Shown: positions 8,902-15,040 of the stretch, in pieces
How positions within the stretch are numbered: position 1 is the stretch's first letter
Layout: each line of letters opens with the position of its first letter
Assembly: GCA_946482495.1 (NCBI GenBank)
Contig: CAMLRV010000005.1
Coordinates: forward strand, 1 to 27,342
DNA from: an uncultured Flavobacteriia bacterium
GTDB lineage: Bacteria; Bacteroidota; Bacteroidia; Flavobacteriales; Flavobacteriaceae
Length of the DNA: 27,342 bases
Direction of reading: 5' to 3'
Notes under the pieces: generated by a model
Databases searched by the model: none
Told to the model about the DNA's origin: nothing
What the model saw: only the letters and a program-made list of their open reading frames with translations
Made by a program: the position numbers and the translations under genes

Positions 8902-8930
8902 AGTCTCAGTTTACAATCTCAGTCCCAGAA
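8902..8930. repeat. Degenerate AGTCTC/AGTCCC-type repeats in the sufE-DUF59 gap
   Basis: Units of six or seven bases follow one another: AGTCTC, AGTTTA, CAATCTC, AGTCCC, AG. Read on the minus strand they are ACTGAGA-like, close to the ACTGAAC units on the other side of the DUF59 gene. The gap has no open frame and no clear hairpin. Confidence 0.4.
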
Positions 8931-8981
8931 TTAATTTTTTATACACGCTAAATTGCTACTGCGATTGAAATCTAAATTTAT

Positions 8982-9401
8982 TTATTGTCTAGCTCCGAAA
9001 GCTAAAGCATACATTTTTATTTTTTTAATCATAGATACCAATCCGTTTGCTCGCGTAGCAGAAAGGTGTTCCTTTAATCCTATTTCGTCCACAAAATCAG
9101 TGTTTGCTGCTAAAATATCAGCTGGTGTTTGATTGGAAAAAGCACGAATTAAAATGGCAATGATTCCTTTCGTTAAAATGGCATCACTATCTGCTGAGAA
9201 AACTACTTTCCCTTCTTTTTCTTCGGCATGAACCCAAACTTTAGATTGGCAACCTTTAATAATATTGTCTTCTGTTTTAAATTGTTCTTCAATTATCGGC
9301 AATCCTTTTCCTAACTCGATAATATATTCGTAGCGATCCATCCAATCGTCGAACATGGAGAATTCCTCAACAATTTCGTTTTGTATATCTTTAATATTCA
9401 T
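8982..9401 (-). CDS. sufE: Cysteine desulfurase partner SufE
   Basis: SufE accepts persulfide sulfur from SufS and raises its activity, passing the sulfur on to the SufBCD scaffold. The protein has 139 residues, normal for SufE. The acceptor cysteine is Cys51 in IKGCQSKVW, followed by a typical stretch with DSDAILTKGIIA. The N-terminus (IQNEIVEEFSMFDDWMDRYEYIIELGK would be the whole helix) has the family's characteristic FDDWMDRYEYII. The start is four bases after the stop of the preceding lipoprotein gene, implying co-transcription and probable translational coupling. SufS is encoded two genes upstream, so the pair is complete. Confidence 0.93.
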   Translation of the reverse strand: MNIKDIQNEIVEEFSMFDDWMDRYEYIIELGKGLPIIEEQFKTEDNIIKGCQSKVWVHAEEKEGKVVFSADSDAILTKGIIAILIRAFSNQTPADILAANTDFVDEIGLKEHLSATRANGLVSMIKKIKMYALAFGARQ

Positions 9402-9405
9402 TCTT

Positions 9406-9906
9406 CTATTCTGCTAATTTCGTAATTTTATTGACTAATTTTTCGATTTGTACAGGTGGAAAACCATGATCAAATCCATTTGCAGGATATTTTACACCTT
9501 TCGATTCGAAAATGATATTGGCATGAGGTGCACCATCATAATATCTTTTTTCTGTTGGCCATTTCAAATCTTTAACTTTATCTAAATCAACAGCTTTTGC
9601 TAAGGTTGAAATTTCCTTCCAATCGGCATCCGAAATTTGAATTTTATCGGAATAGTCTTTGAAATCTCTCTCTTTAGAAACATAAAGCACTTGATTTTCT
9701 ACTTTAATAGATAAAAAAACACCTCTTGAAGTTGCTTCGTAATAAATAGTTGGCACAGTACTTTGTGTTGTATTATTTGATACGGCTACTTTTTCAACAG
9801 CATTACTATTAGCTACTGCATTCGTTTCTGTAGCCTTTTTTTGGCAGTTGCAACTTGCAATTGTGATGGCAATAGTTGCTAAAATTGTAATTGCTTTCAT
9901 ATCCAT
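9406..9906 (-). CDS. Small lipoprotein of unknown function between sufS and sufE
   Basis: I do not recognise a functional domain in this 166-residue protein. The N-terminus is a type II signal: a hydrophobic stretch, lipobox IASC, and a cysteine at 19 that would be lipidated; a second cysteine follows at 21 (CNC). A Ser/Thr/Asn-rich linker runs to about residue 48, and the globular part includes YYEATSRGVFLSIK, VSKERDFKDY and a histidine/proline-rich end. Met3 is an alternative start and gives an even more standard signal peptide. It is 71 bases downstream of sufS and only 4 bases before sufE. A periplasmic or outer-membrane lipoprotein inside a cytosolic Fe-S operon is odd. LspA, needed to process it, is encoded at 13974-14567. 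Confidence 0.85.
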   Translation of the reverse strand: MDMKAITILATIAITIASCNCQKKATETNAVANSNAVEKVAVSNNTTQSTVPTIYYEATSRGVFLSIKVENQVLYVSKERDFKDYSDKIQISDADWKEISTLAKAVDLDKVKDLKWPTEKRYYDGAPHANIIFESKGVKYPANGFDHGFPPVQIEKLVNKITKLAE

Positions 9907-9977
9907 AATTTTTTAAACATATAAATCATATAAATTTTCTATCTCAAAAAATATATGTTATGTGTTAATTCGTTCAT

Positions 9978-11198
9978 TTAAGATAACATCATTTTTGCTT
10001 TTTTAACGGCTTCTACAAATATATCAATTTCTTCTTTAGTATTATAGAATGCAAAACTTGCTCTAATTGTACCTGGTATTTTGAAAAAGTCCATTATCGG
10101 TTGTGCACAATGATGACCAGTACGCACCGCTATACCTAATTTATCTATAATCGTGCCAATGTCATACGGATGAATATTTTCAATGTTGAAAGAAATAACC
10201 GAAGCTTTTTTAGTTAAATCACTTGGTCCATAAATAGTTACTCCATCAATTTCTTGTAAACGTTGTGTTCCGTAAGCTAATAATTCATGTTCATGTTTGG
10301 CAATATTCTCAAAACCTACTTCATTCAAATAATCAATTGCCGCTCCAAAAGCAATTCCGCCACAAATATTTGGTGTTCCTGCTTCAAATTTATGAGGTAA
10401 ATCGGCATACGTGGTTTTTTCGAAAGTTACCGTAGCGATCATTTCTCCACCGCCTTTATAAGGTGGCAATTTGCGTAACCATTCTTCTTTTCCATATAAC
10501 ATTCCAACTCCAGTTGGACCACACATTTTGTGTGCTGAAGTTACATAAAAATCCACATCCAACGCTTGAACATCTGGTTTGATGTGCGGACAAGATTGTG
10601 CGCCATCAATTAAAACCGCAGCTCCAACTTTATGTGCTTTTTGGATAATTTCTTCAATTGGATTTAAGGTTCCTAATGCATTAGAAATATGATTACAGAA
10701 AACTAATTTCGTTTTATCCGACAATAATTTATCATATTCATCCATCATTAATTCGCCATGAATACTCATAGGAATTACTTTTAAGATTGCACCTGTATGT
10801 TCGCATAACATTTGCCAAGGCACAATATTACTGTGATGTTCTAAAGCCGAAACTATAATTTCATCACCCTTTTGTAATAAAGAAGCAAAACCATTCGCAA
10901 CCAAATTGATACTTTCTGTCGTTCCAGAAGTAAAAATAATCTCATACGATTGCTTTGCGTTGAAGTGCTTTTGAATTTTCAAACGTGCTTCTTCATATGC
11001 GTCCGTTGCGATTTGACTTAACGTATGCACGCCACGATGAATATTAGCATTATATTTTGAATAATAATCTACTATACAATCAATTACCACTTGAGGTTTT
11101 TGCGAAGTAGCACCATTATCAAAATACACTAATGGTTTTCCATTAACAGTTTGAGATAATATAGGAAATTGCGCTCTTATTTTCTGAACATCGAACAT
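9978..11198 (-). CDS. sufS: Cysteine desulfurase SufS
   Basis: SufS is a pyridoxal-phosphate enzyme that removes sulfur from L-cysteine, leaving a persulfide on its active-site cysteine for transfer to SufE. The 406-residue protein matches group II desulfurases in length. Visible key residues: HH at 121-122 (stacking on the cofactor), Asp198 in LIDGAQS, the Schiff-base Lys224 in SAHKMCGPTG, and the catalytic Cys364 in RTGHHCAQP. A kynureninase or selenocysteine lyase would look similar, but the neighbouring sufE settles it. It is the first gene of the minus-strand cluster and has a -7 box 18 bases before its start. The SufBCD scaffold genes are not in this window. Confidence 0.95.
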   Translation of the reverse strand: MFDVQKIRAQFPILSQTVNGKPLVYFDNGATSQKPQVVIDCIVDYYSKYNANIHRGVHTLSQIATDAYEEARLKIQKHFNAKQSYEIIFTSGTTESINLVANGFASLLQKGDEIIVSALEHHSNIVPWQMLCEHTGAILKVIPMSIHGELMMDEYDKLLSDKTKLVFCNHISNALGTLNPIEEIIQKAHKVGAAVLIDGAQSCPHIKPDVQALDVDFYVTSAHKMCGPTGVGMLYGKEEWLRKLPPYKGGGEMIATVTFEKTTYADLPHKFEAGTPNICGGIAFGAAIDYLNEVGFENIAKHEHELLAYGTQRLQEIDGVTIYGPSDLTKKASVISFNIENIHPYDIGTIIDKLGIAVRTGHHCAQPIMDFFKIPGTIRASFAFYNTKEEIDIFVEAVKKAKMMLS

Positions 11199-11215
11199 AT
11201 CATAATTATTTGTGG

Positions 11216-11223
11216 CAAATTTA
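11216..11223 (-). promoter_or_regulatory. Candidate -7 promoter element of the sufS cluster
   Basis: Minus-strand TAAATTTG matches TAnnTTTG and ends 17 bases before the sufS ATG, giving a leader of about 10 bases. No TTG is visible at -33, so strength may depend on an activator. No IscR-like site is recognisable. Confidence 0.45.
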
Positions 11224-11302
11224 CGATATGATTATTTAAAAGTGGTATAAATAAAGATTAAAATCGAGTTAAATACACTATATAAAAAAAATAATTGCGT
11301 TT

Positions 11303-11334
11303 TTGTAAATACATCGAAATAAAATGTATATTTG
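11303..11334 (+). promoter_or_regulatory. Promoter of the PadR unit; decides the padR start
   Basis: TTG (11303-11305), 21 bases, then TATATTTG (11327-11334): a -33/-7 pair of Bacteroidota type. The -7 box lies inside what would be the N-terminal codons if translation began at 11324, so that ATG would be upstream of the transcript. Transcription is expected at about 11339-11341, at or next to the second ATG (11339). Confidence 0.6.
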
Positions 11335-11338
11335 TCAA

Positions 11339-11677
11339 ATGTATAATAAAGAATTAACCAAAGGAACCCTACTTCCAATCATTTTGAAGCTGATAAGTGA
11401 AAATGATAAAATGTATGGCTATGAGATTACCCAAAAAGTAAAAGAGATGACCAAAGGTAAAATTGACATTTCTGAAGGTGCATTGTATCCAATTTTACAC
11501 AAATTAGAAGCCGATGCCATCTTAGAAACTGAGAAAGTTTATATTGGTAAGCGTGTGCGAAAATATTATAAAATTACACCAGCTGGTCAAATGGCTGTTA
11601 TTGAAATTACTGCTGAATTGAACGATTTCATCAATACGTTGCACTTAATTTTTAATTCGAAAACTACTACATCATGA
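11339..11677 (+). CDS. PadR-family transcriptional regulator
   Basis: This is a small winged-helix DNA-binding protein of 112 residues that usually represses the operon it heads. PadR hallmarks: KGTLLPIILKLISEN (helix 1), MYGYEITQKV, the recognition segment SEGALYPILHKLE, and the wing GKRVRKYYKIT. An in-frame ATG at 11324 would add five residues (MYICQ), but the -7 promoter box overlaps those codons and the family normally starts with MYxKELxKG, so I start at 11339. The next gene overlaps by four bases (ATGA). Autoregulation is likely by analogy with PadR families whose target is the adjacent membrane protein. The ligand or signal is unknown. Confidence 0.9.
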   Translation: MYNKELTKGTLLPIILKLISENDKMYGYEITQKVKEMTKGKIDISEGALYPILHKLEADAILETEKVYIGKRVRKYYKITPAGQMAVIEITAELNDFINTLHLIFNSKTTTS

Positions 11678-12114
11678 AACTAACGGATTCAAATATTGAA
11701 TTTATAGAAACCAATTTGAAGTTCTATAATGTGAAAGATGGCAACCTAAAAGACGATTTGATGGATCATATTTGCACACATATCGAATGTTATAACGGTG
11801 AAGATTTTGAAATAGCTTATCAAGAAGCAATTCAGAATTTAGGTGGTTATGCGGCAATTCAAATCATGCAAAAAGAAATCAATGAAAAAGCCTTAATTCA
11901 ATCTTTTTTAATGAGAAAAAAAGCGTTTTTCTTGCTTTCTACATTCAATATCATGCTGTTAGCTTTAGGTTTTTTATTTAAATTAAATCAATGGCCGTAT
12001 TCAAGTGTTTTACTAGCTACAGGTTTTGGAATTTTAATATTTATGACACTGCCATTTGGTTTATATAATCAATACAAACGTTCTTTTCAAAAAACAATTT
12101 TAAAAAACAAATAA
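11674..12114 (+). CDS. Membrane protein with HAAS-like cytoplasmic region
   Basis: This 146-residue protein starts inside the padR stop (ATGA overlap). Residues 1-75 are a soluble helical part (IEFIETNLKFY, DDLMDHICTHIE, AYQEAIQNLGG) that resembles the HAAS domain often encoded beside PadR regulators. Two membrane helices follow, about 84-104 and 110-130, separated by the short loop KLNQWPYS, and then a basic tail. In known PadR/HAAS pairs the membrane protein is the partner or target of the regulator; that role is inferred here. Residues 95-135 align without gaps to the small protein encoded next. Confidence 0.75.
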   Translation: MKLTDSNIEFIETNLKFYNVKDGNLKDDLMDHICTHIECYNGEDFEIAYQEAIQNLGGYAAIQIMQKEINEKALIQSFLMRKKAFFLLSTFNIMLLALGFLFKLNQWPYSSVLLATGFGILIFMTLPFGLYNQYKRSFQKTILKNK

Positions 12115-12116
12115 TT

Positions 12117-12296
12117 ATGAAAAAGTCATTTTACATCTTAGCTTTCTTAACGTGTTTTATTCTTGGAATAGGAGCTATGTTTGAATTTTTAGTGTGGCCA
12201 TTTCGTGGGATGATTGTATTTGCCGGTTTCCTATTGCTAAACTTCGTATTGTTGCCAACTTACTTTTATCAAAAATATAAATCAGTCAATTCATGA
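12117..12296 (+). CDS. 59-residue two-helix membrane protein
   Basis: This short gene runs from ATG 12117 to TGA 12294-12296. The protein begins MKKSFYILAFLTCFILGIGA and has two hydrophobic helices (about 5-22 and 31-49) joined by the loop FEFLVWPFRG, ending in a basic tail (YQKYKSVNS). It starts two bases after the previous stop and overlaps the hydrolase start by four bases (ATGA), so it is almost certainly translated. Residues 15-55 align without gaps, at a constant offset of 80, to the membrane part of the upstream protein: 14 of 41 positions are identical, including G, F, WP, GF, LP and YK. I infer a duplicated membrane hairpin that may pair with its neighbour. The function is unknown. 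Confidence 0.75.
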   Translation: MKKSFYILAFLTCFILGIGAMFEFLVWPFRGMIVFAGFLLLNFVLLPTYFYQKYKSVNS

Positions 12297-13921
12297 TTCG
12301 ATTCTTTCTATTTCTAATTACTTTATTAGTATCAGAAACTATTTTTAGCCAAGAAACCGAAAAAATTGATGAAATTTTACAAACTTTCGAAAAACCAAAT
12401 GCTCCTGGATTAAGTATTGGCATTATCCAAAACGGAAAGGTAATTTATTCGAAAGGAATTGGTCTTTCTTCCATCGAAAACAACACAAAAAACAACACAG
12501 AAACCATATTTAGTGTAGCTTCTGTTGCGAAACAATTTACAGCATCTTGTATTTGGGTGTTGGTTCAAGAAAAGAAACTTTCATTAGAAGATGATATTCG
12601 AAACTATCTTCCAGAAATGCCAAATTATGGAATGCCAATAAAAATAAAACATTTACTAAATCATACGAGTGGTATCAGAAATTACCATGCGATTATGGAT
12701 TTACAAGGTTTTAATTACGATACAGAATATTATAATAATGAAACGGTTTTGCAATTGGCTGCCAACCAAAAAAGATTAAATAACAAACCTGGTGAAAAAG
12801 TACTGTATAGTAACACCAATTACACGTTATTAGCTATTATTATCGAACGTATTTCTGGTAAAAATCTGAATGAATTTGCCCAAGAAAAACTGTTTCAACC
12901 GATGCAAATGTATTCGAGTTGTTTTAAAATTTCGAACAAACAAATAATAGGAAATAAAGCCACTGGTTATCAATTTTCAGATGGAAATTATATTACAACT
13001 ACTAGCACACAAGAAAGTTATGGTGCGGGAAGTATGGGATCCAATTTGGAAGATTTAATAAAATGGGTGTCTGTTTTAAATGGTACAAATTCCAAATTCA
13101 AAGCGCTTTCGAAATTCTTAATTCAGTGTGAGAAATTAGAAAATGGGGAAAAAGCTAAATATGCTCGAGGTGTTATGGTGGATTCATATAAAGGTTTCAC
13201 AACAGTTAGCCATAGCGGATATGGTTGGGGCGGACAAACGCAGTTGATTACACTTCCTGAAAAGAAATTAGGAATAATTATTCTGACAAATTTAGAATCT
13301 ATCAGCCCTACTCCGCTTTCATATCAAATTATAGATTTGTTTGTTAACGAAAAAACTATAAAAAAATCAAAGAGTAAGCAAGTTTATAAAAACGAAGATT
13401 TAAATACATTTATCGGACAATATAAAGAGCTGAATAGCGCTATGAAAATGGAGTTTTTTATAGAAAATGATACGTTAAAAGCGAAAGGAAGTCAAGCAAA
13501 AAAAGGAATTGCACTGATTAAATATGAAAAAAGCAAATTTCACAGAATAAACAATAAAAGCGTAACGTATGATTTTACCAAAAGTAAAAATCAAGATGTG
13601 ATTATTTCTTTCGGTGGAACACCTTTTTACTTCAAAAGAGCGCAATTTGTGAATCCAGAAACCGTAAAAATTGATGAATTCATAGGAAACTATTTCTCAG
13701 AAGAATTGAATACCACTTATACATTTTTCAAAAAAGAGAATCAATTATTTTTAAGTTATAAAAACAATGAAAACATTCCTTTATCAACCTTAGAAATTGA
13801 CGAATTTGGAAACAATGCTCGAACTTCTTATCAATTTGAAAGAAATACCAATCATCAAATAGTAAGTATAAAACTTTCCTCAGAAGGCACCGTAAAAGAT
13901 ATTCATTTTTTAAAACAATAA
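12293..13921 (+). CDS. Exported serine beta-lactamase-like hydrolase
   Basis: This 542-residue protein belongs to the class C beta-lactamase/esterase/D-aminopeptidase family. It has a signal peptide (1-19, ending IFSQ) and all three active-site motifs: SVAK (Ser77, Lys80), YSN (172-174) and HSG (307-309). After the catalytic domain (about 25-350) there are two related beta-rich modules, seen in the repeated starts LNTFIGQYKE and IDEFIGNYFS, typical of lipocalin-like C-terminal extensions in this family. There is no T9SS signal, so it probably stays in the periplasm or outer membrane. The substrate cannot be told from sequence; a peptidoglycan-peptide or D-amino-acid substrate is as likely as a beta-lactam. 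It is the last gene of the PadR unit and is translationally coupled to the small membrane protein. Confidence 0.88.
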   Translation: MIRFFLFLITLLVSETIFSQETEKIDEILQTFEKPNAPGLSIGIIQNGKVIYSKGIGLSSIENNTKNNTETIFSVASVAKQFTASCIWVLVQEKKLSLEDDIRNYLPEMPNYGMPIKIKHLLNHTSGIRNYHAIMDLQGFNYDTEYYNNETVLQLAANQKRLNNKPGEKVLYSNTNYTLLAIIIERISGKNLNEFAQEKLFQPMQMYSSCFKISNKQIIGNKATGYQFSDGNYITTTSTQESYGAGSMGSNLEDLIKWVSVLNGTNSKFKALSKFLIQCEKLENGEKAKYARGVMVDSYKGFTTVSHSGYGWGGQTQLITLPEKKLGIIILTNLESISPTPLSYQIIDLFVNEKTIKKSKSKQVYKNEDLNTFIGQYKELNSAMKMEFFIENDTLKAKGSQAKKGIALIKYEKSKFHRINNKSVTYDFTKSKNQDVIISFGGTPFYFKRAQFVNPETVKIDEFIGNYFSEELNTTYTFFKKENQLFLSYKNNENIPLSTLEIDEFGNNARTSYQFERNTNHQIVSIKLSSEGTVKDIHFLKQ

Positions 13922-13953
13922 AACCGTCTTGTTTAATAACTAGACGGTTTTAT
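13918..13953. terminator. Terminator after the hydrolase gene, shared with lspA
   Basis: A perfect 12-bp stem joins 13918-13929 and 13942-13953 (core ACCGTCT/AGACGGT), with a 12-base loop. The left arm includes the hydrolase stop codon. T-rich sequence follows on the plus strand and an A-rich flank lies on the other side, so it may also serve the convergent lspA transcript. Confidence 0.7.
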
Positions 13954-13973
13954 TTCTTTATATGTTTTGTTAA

Positions 13974-14567
13974 TTACTTAAAACATCTTTTATTAAACAC
14001 GATTAAAATACCGAATCCAGTTGAAATTGCTACATCGGCAACATTAAAAATGGCATTGAAAAAAGTAAAAGGTTTTCCACCAATAACCGGAACCCATTCT
14101 GGCATAGGAATATCTTTAATAATTGGGAAATAAAACATATCTACAACTTCACCGTGAAACCAGGTTCCGTAGGGATCATTAGAAAAAATTGTTGCTACTT
14201 GACTATAACTATCGTTAAAAATTACGCCATAAAAAACCGAATCGATAATATTTCCAATGGCTCCAGCTAAAATTAATGTAATCGCAACCGTTAAATATTT
14301 AGACAAACCTTTTTTAATAGAATCATTTAACCACCATGCAATTCCACCAACTGCAAAAATTCGGAAAGTGGTTAAAAACAATTTTCCATAATTTCCAGGT
14401 ATTTCAGCTCCCCAAGCCATTCCTTCATTTTCTACAAAATAAATTCTAAACCAATCGAACACTTTCACTTGCTCGTTAAGATAAAAATTCGTTTTGATAT
14501 ATATTTTACTTACTTGATCAATTAATAAGATAAGAAATACAAATAAATAGGCTTTTTTTAGATTCAT
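13974..14567 (-). CDS. lspA: Lipoprotein signal peptidase LspA
   Basis: LspA is the inner-membrane aspartyl protease that cuts the signal peptide from lipid-modified prolipoproteins. The protein has 197 residues and four predicted membrane helices. The catalytic aspartates are Asp109 (GAIGNIIDS) and Asp178 (FNVADVAIS); the conserved N-terminal LIDQVSK and FVENEGMAWG are also present. At 197 residues it is longer than the usual 150-170: an extra segment of about 45 residues (about 114-160, rich in aromatics and prolines) separates the two catalytic motifs, as I recall for Bacteroidota homologues. It follows ileS and the TraR-like gene, a known arrangement in this phylum, but has its own -7 box after a terminator. 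Confidence 0.95.
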   Translation of the reverse strand: MNLKKAYLFVFLILLIDQVSKIYIKTNFYLNEQVKVFDWFRIYFVENEGMAWGAEIPGNYGKLFLTTFRIFAVGGIAWWLNDSIKKGLSKYLTVAITLILAGAIGNIIDSVFYGVIFNDSYSQVATIFSNDPYGTWFHGEVVDMFYFPIIKDIPMPEWVPVIGGKPFTFFNAIFNVADVAISTGFGILIVFNKRCFK

Positions 14568-14583
14568 TTTTCAATTATTTGTG

Positions 14584-14591
14584 CAAAAGTA
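14584..14591 (-). promoter_or_regulatory. Candidate -7 promoter element of lspA
   Basis: Minus-strand TACTTTTG matches TAnnTTTG and ends 16 bases before the lspA ATG. The -33 region would fall on the T-tract of the terminator just upstream, so terminator and promoter appear to overlap. Confidence 0.4.
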
Positions 14592-14606
14592 GCAATTTTA
14601 TATAAT

Positions 14607-14632
14607 AAAAAACGCCCCAAAAGGAGCGTTTT
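14607..14632 (-). terminator. Intrinsic terminator after the TraR/DksA-like gene
   Basis: On the minus strand a 10-bp stem (14623-14632 with 14609-14618) closes a four-base loop, with one G-U wobble, and is followed by six T. The wobble is a C-A mismatch on the plus strand, so the structure favours minus-strand transcripts, that is, the end of ileS-traR. Confidence 0.75.
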
Positions 14633-14651
14633 GTATATTTATTAACGTTTT

Positions 14652-15032
14652 TTAACGCTGTAAATTTTTAGCTTCAATGCTCATCGTAGCGTGAGGAACA
14701 ATCTTTAATCTTTCTTTGTTGATTAATTTTCCTGTTACTTTACATAACCCGTACGTTTTATTTTCAATACGTATCAAAGCATTTTTTAAATCACGAATGA
14801 ATTTTTCCTGACGAATTGCTAATTGCGAATTCGCTTCTTTACTCATTGTTTCACTTCCTTCTTCGAAAGCTTTAAACGTTGGCGAAGTATCGTCAGTTCC
14901 GTTATTTGAATCATTTAAATAAGCACTCTTGATTAAATCTAAATCGATTTTAGCTTTCTCTAATTTTGATTGAATTAACTCTTTAAACTCTGCTAATTCA
15001 GCATCCGAGAATCTTATTTTTTCCTCTACCAT
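14652..15032 (-). CDS. TraR/DksA-like protein with degenerate zinc finger
   Basis: This 126-residue protein has a long N-terminal coiled coil (about 8-90) and a short C-terminal finger region, the DksA/TraR layout. True DksA proteins insert the coiled coil into the RNA polymerase secondary channel. Here the C4 zinc site is reduced to one cysteine (Cys97, in YGLCKVTGKLI); the other positions are Thr and non-metal residues, and the end reads VPHATMSIEAKN. This degenerate form is usual for Bacteroidota homologues as I recall them. The gene lies 8 bases after ileS on the same strand and is followed by a terminator, so it is co-transcribed with ileS. An RNA polymerase-binding role is inferred. Confidence 0.85.
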   Translation of the reverse strand: MVEEKIRFSDAELAEFKELIQSKLEKAKIDLDLIKSAYLNDSNNGTDDTSPTFKAFEEGSETMSKEANSQLAIRQEKFIRDLKNALIRIENKTYGLCKVTGKLINKERLKIVPHATMSIEAKNLQR

Positions 15033-15040
15033 CTTTCCAA

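Noticed and set aside
9918..9935. Tandem CATATAAAT repeat between sufS and the lipoprotein gene
   Set aside because: A perfect two-copy 9-mer, but AT-rich and short; chance is a sufficient explanation and no function suggests itself.
12293..13921. Acquired antibiotic-resistance beta-lactamase
   Set aside because: The motifs show the serine hydrolase family only; composition matches the neighbours, no mobile element is near, and many family members act on peptides or esters.
14652..15032. Full C4 zinc-finger DksA
   Set aside because: Three of the four cysteines are missing, so I call it a degenerate TraR/DksA-like protein instead.
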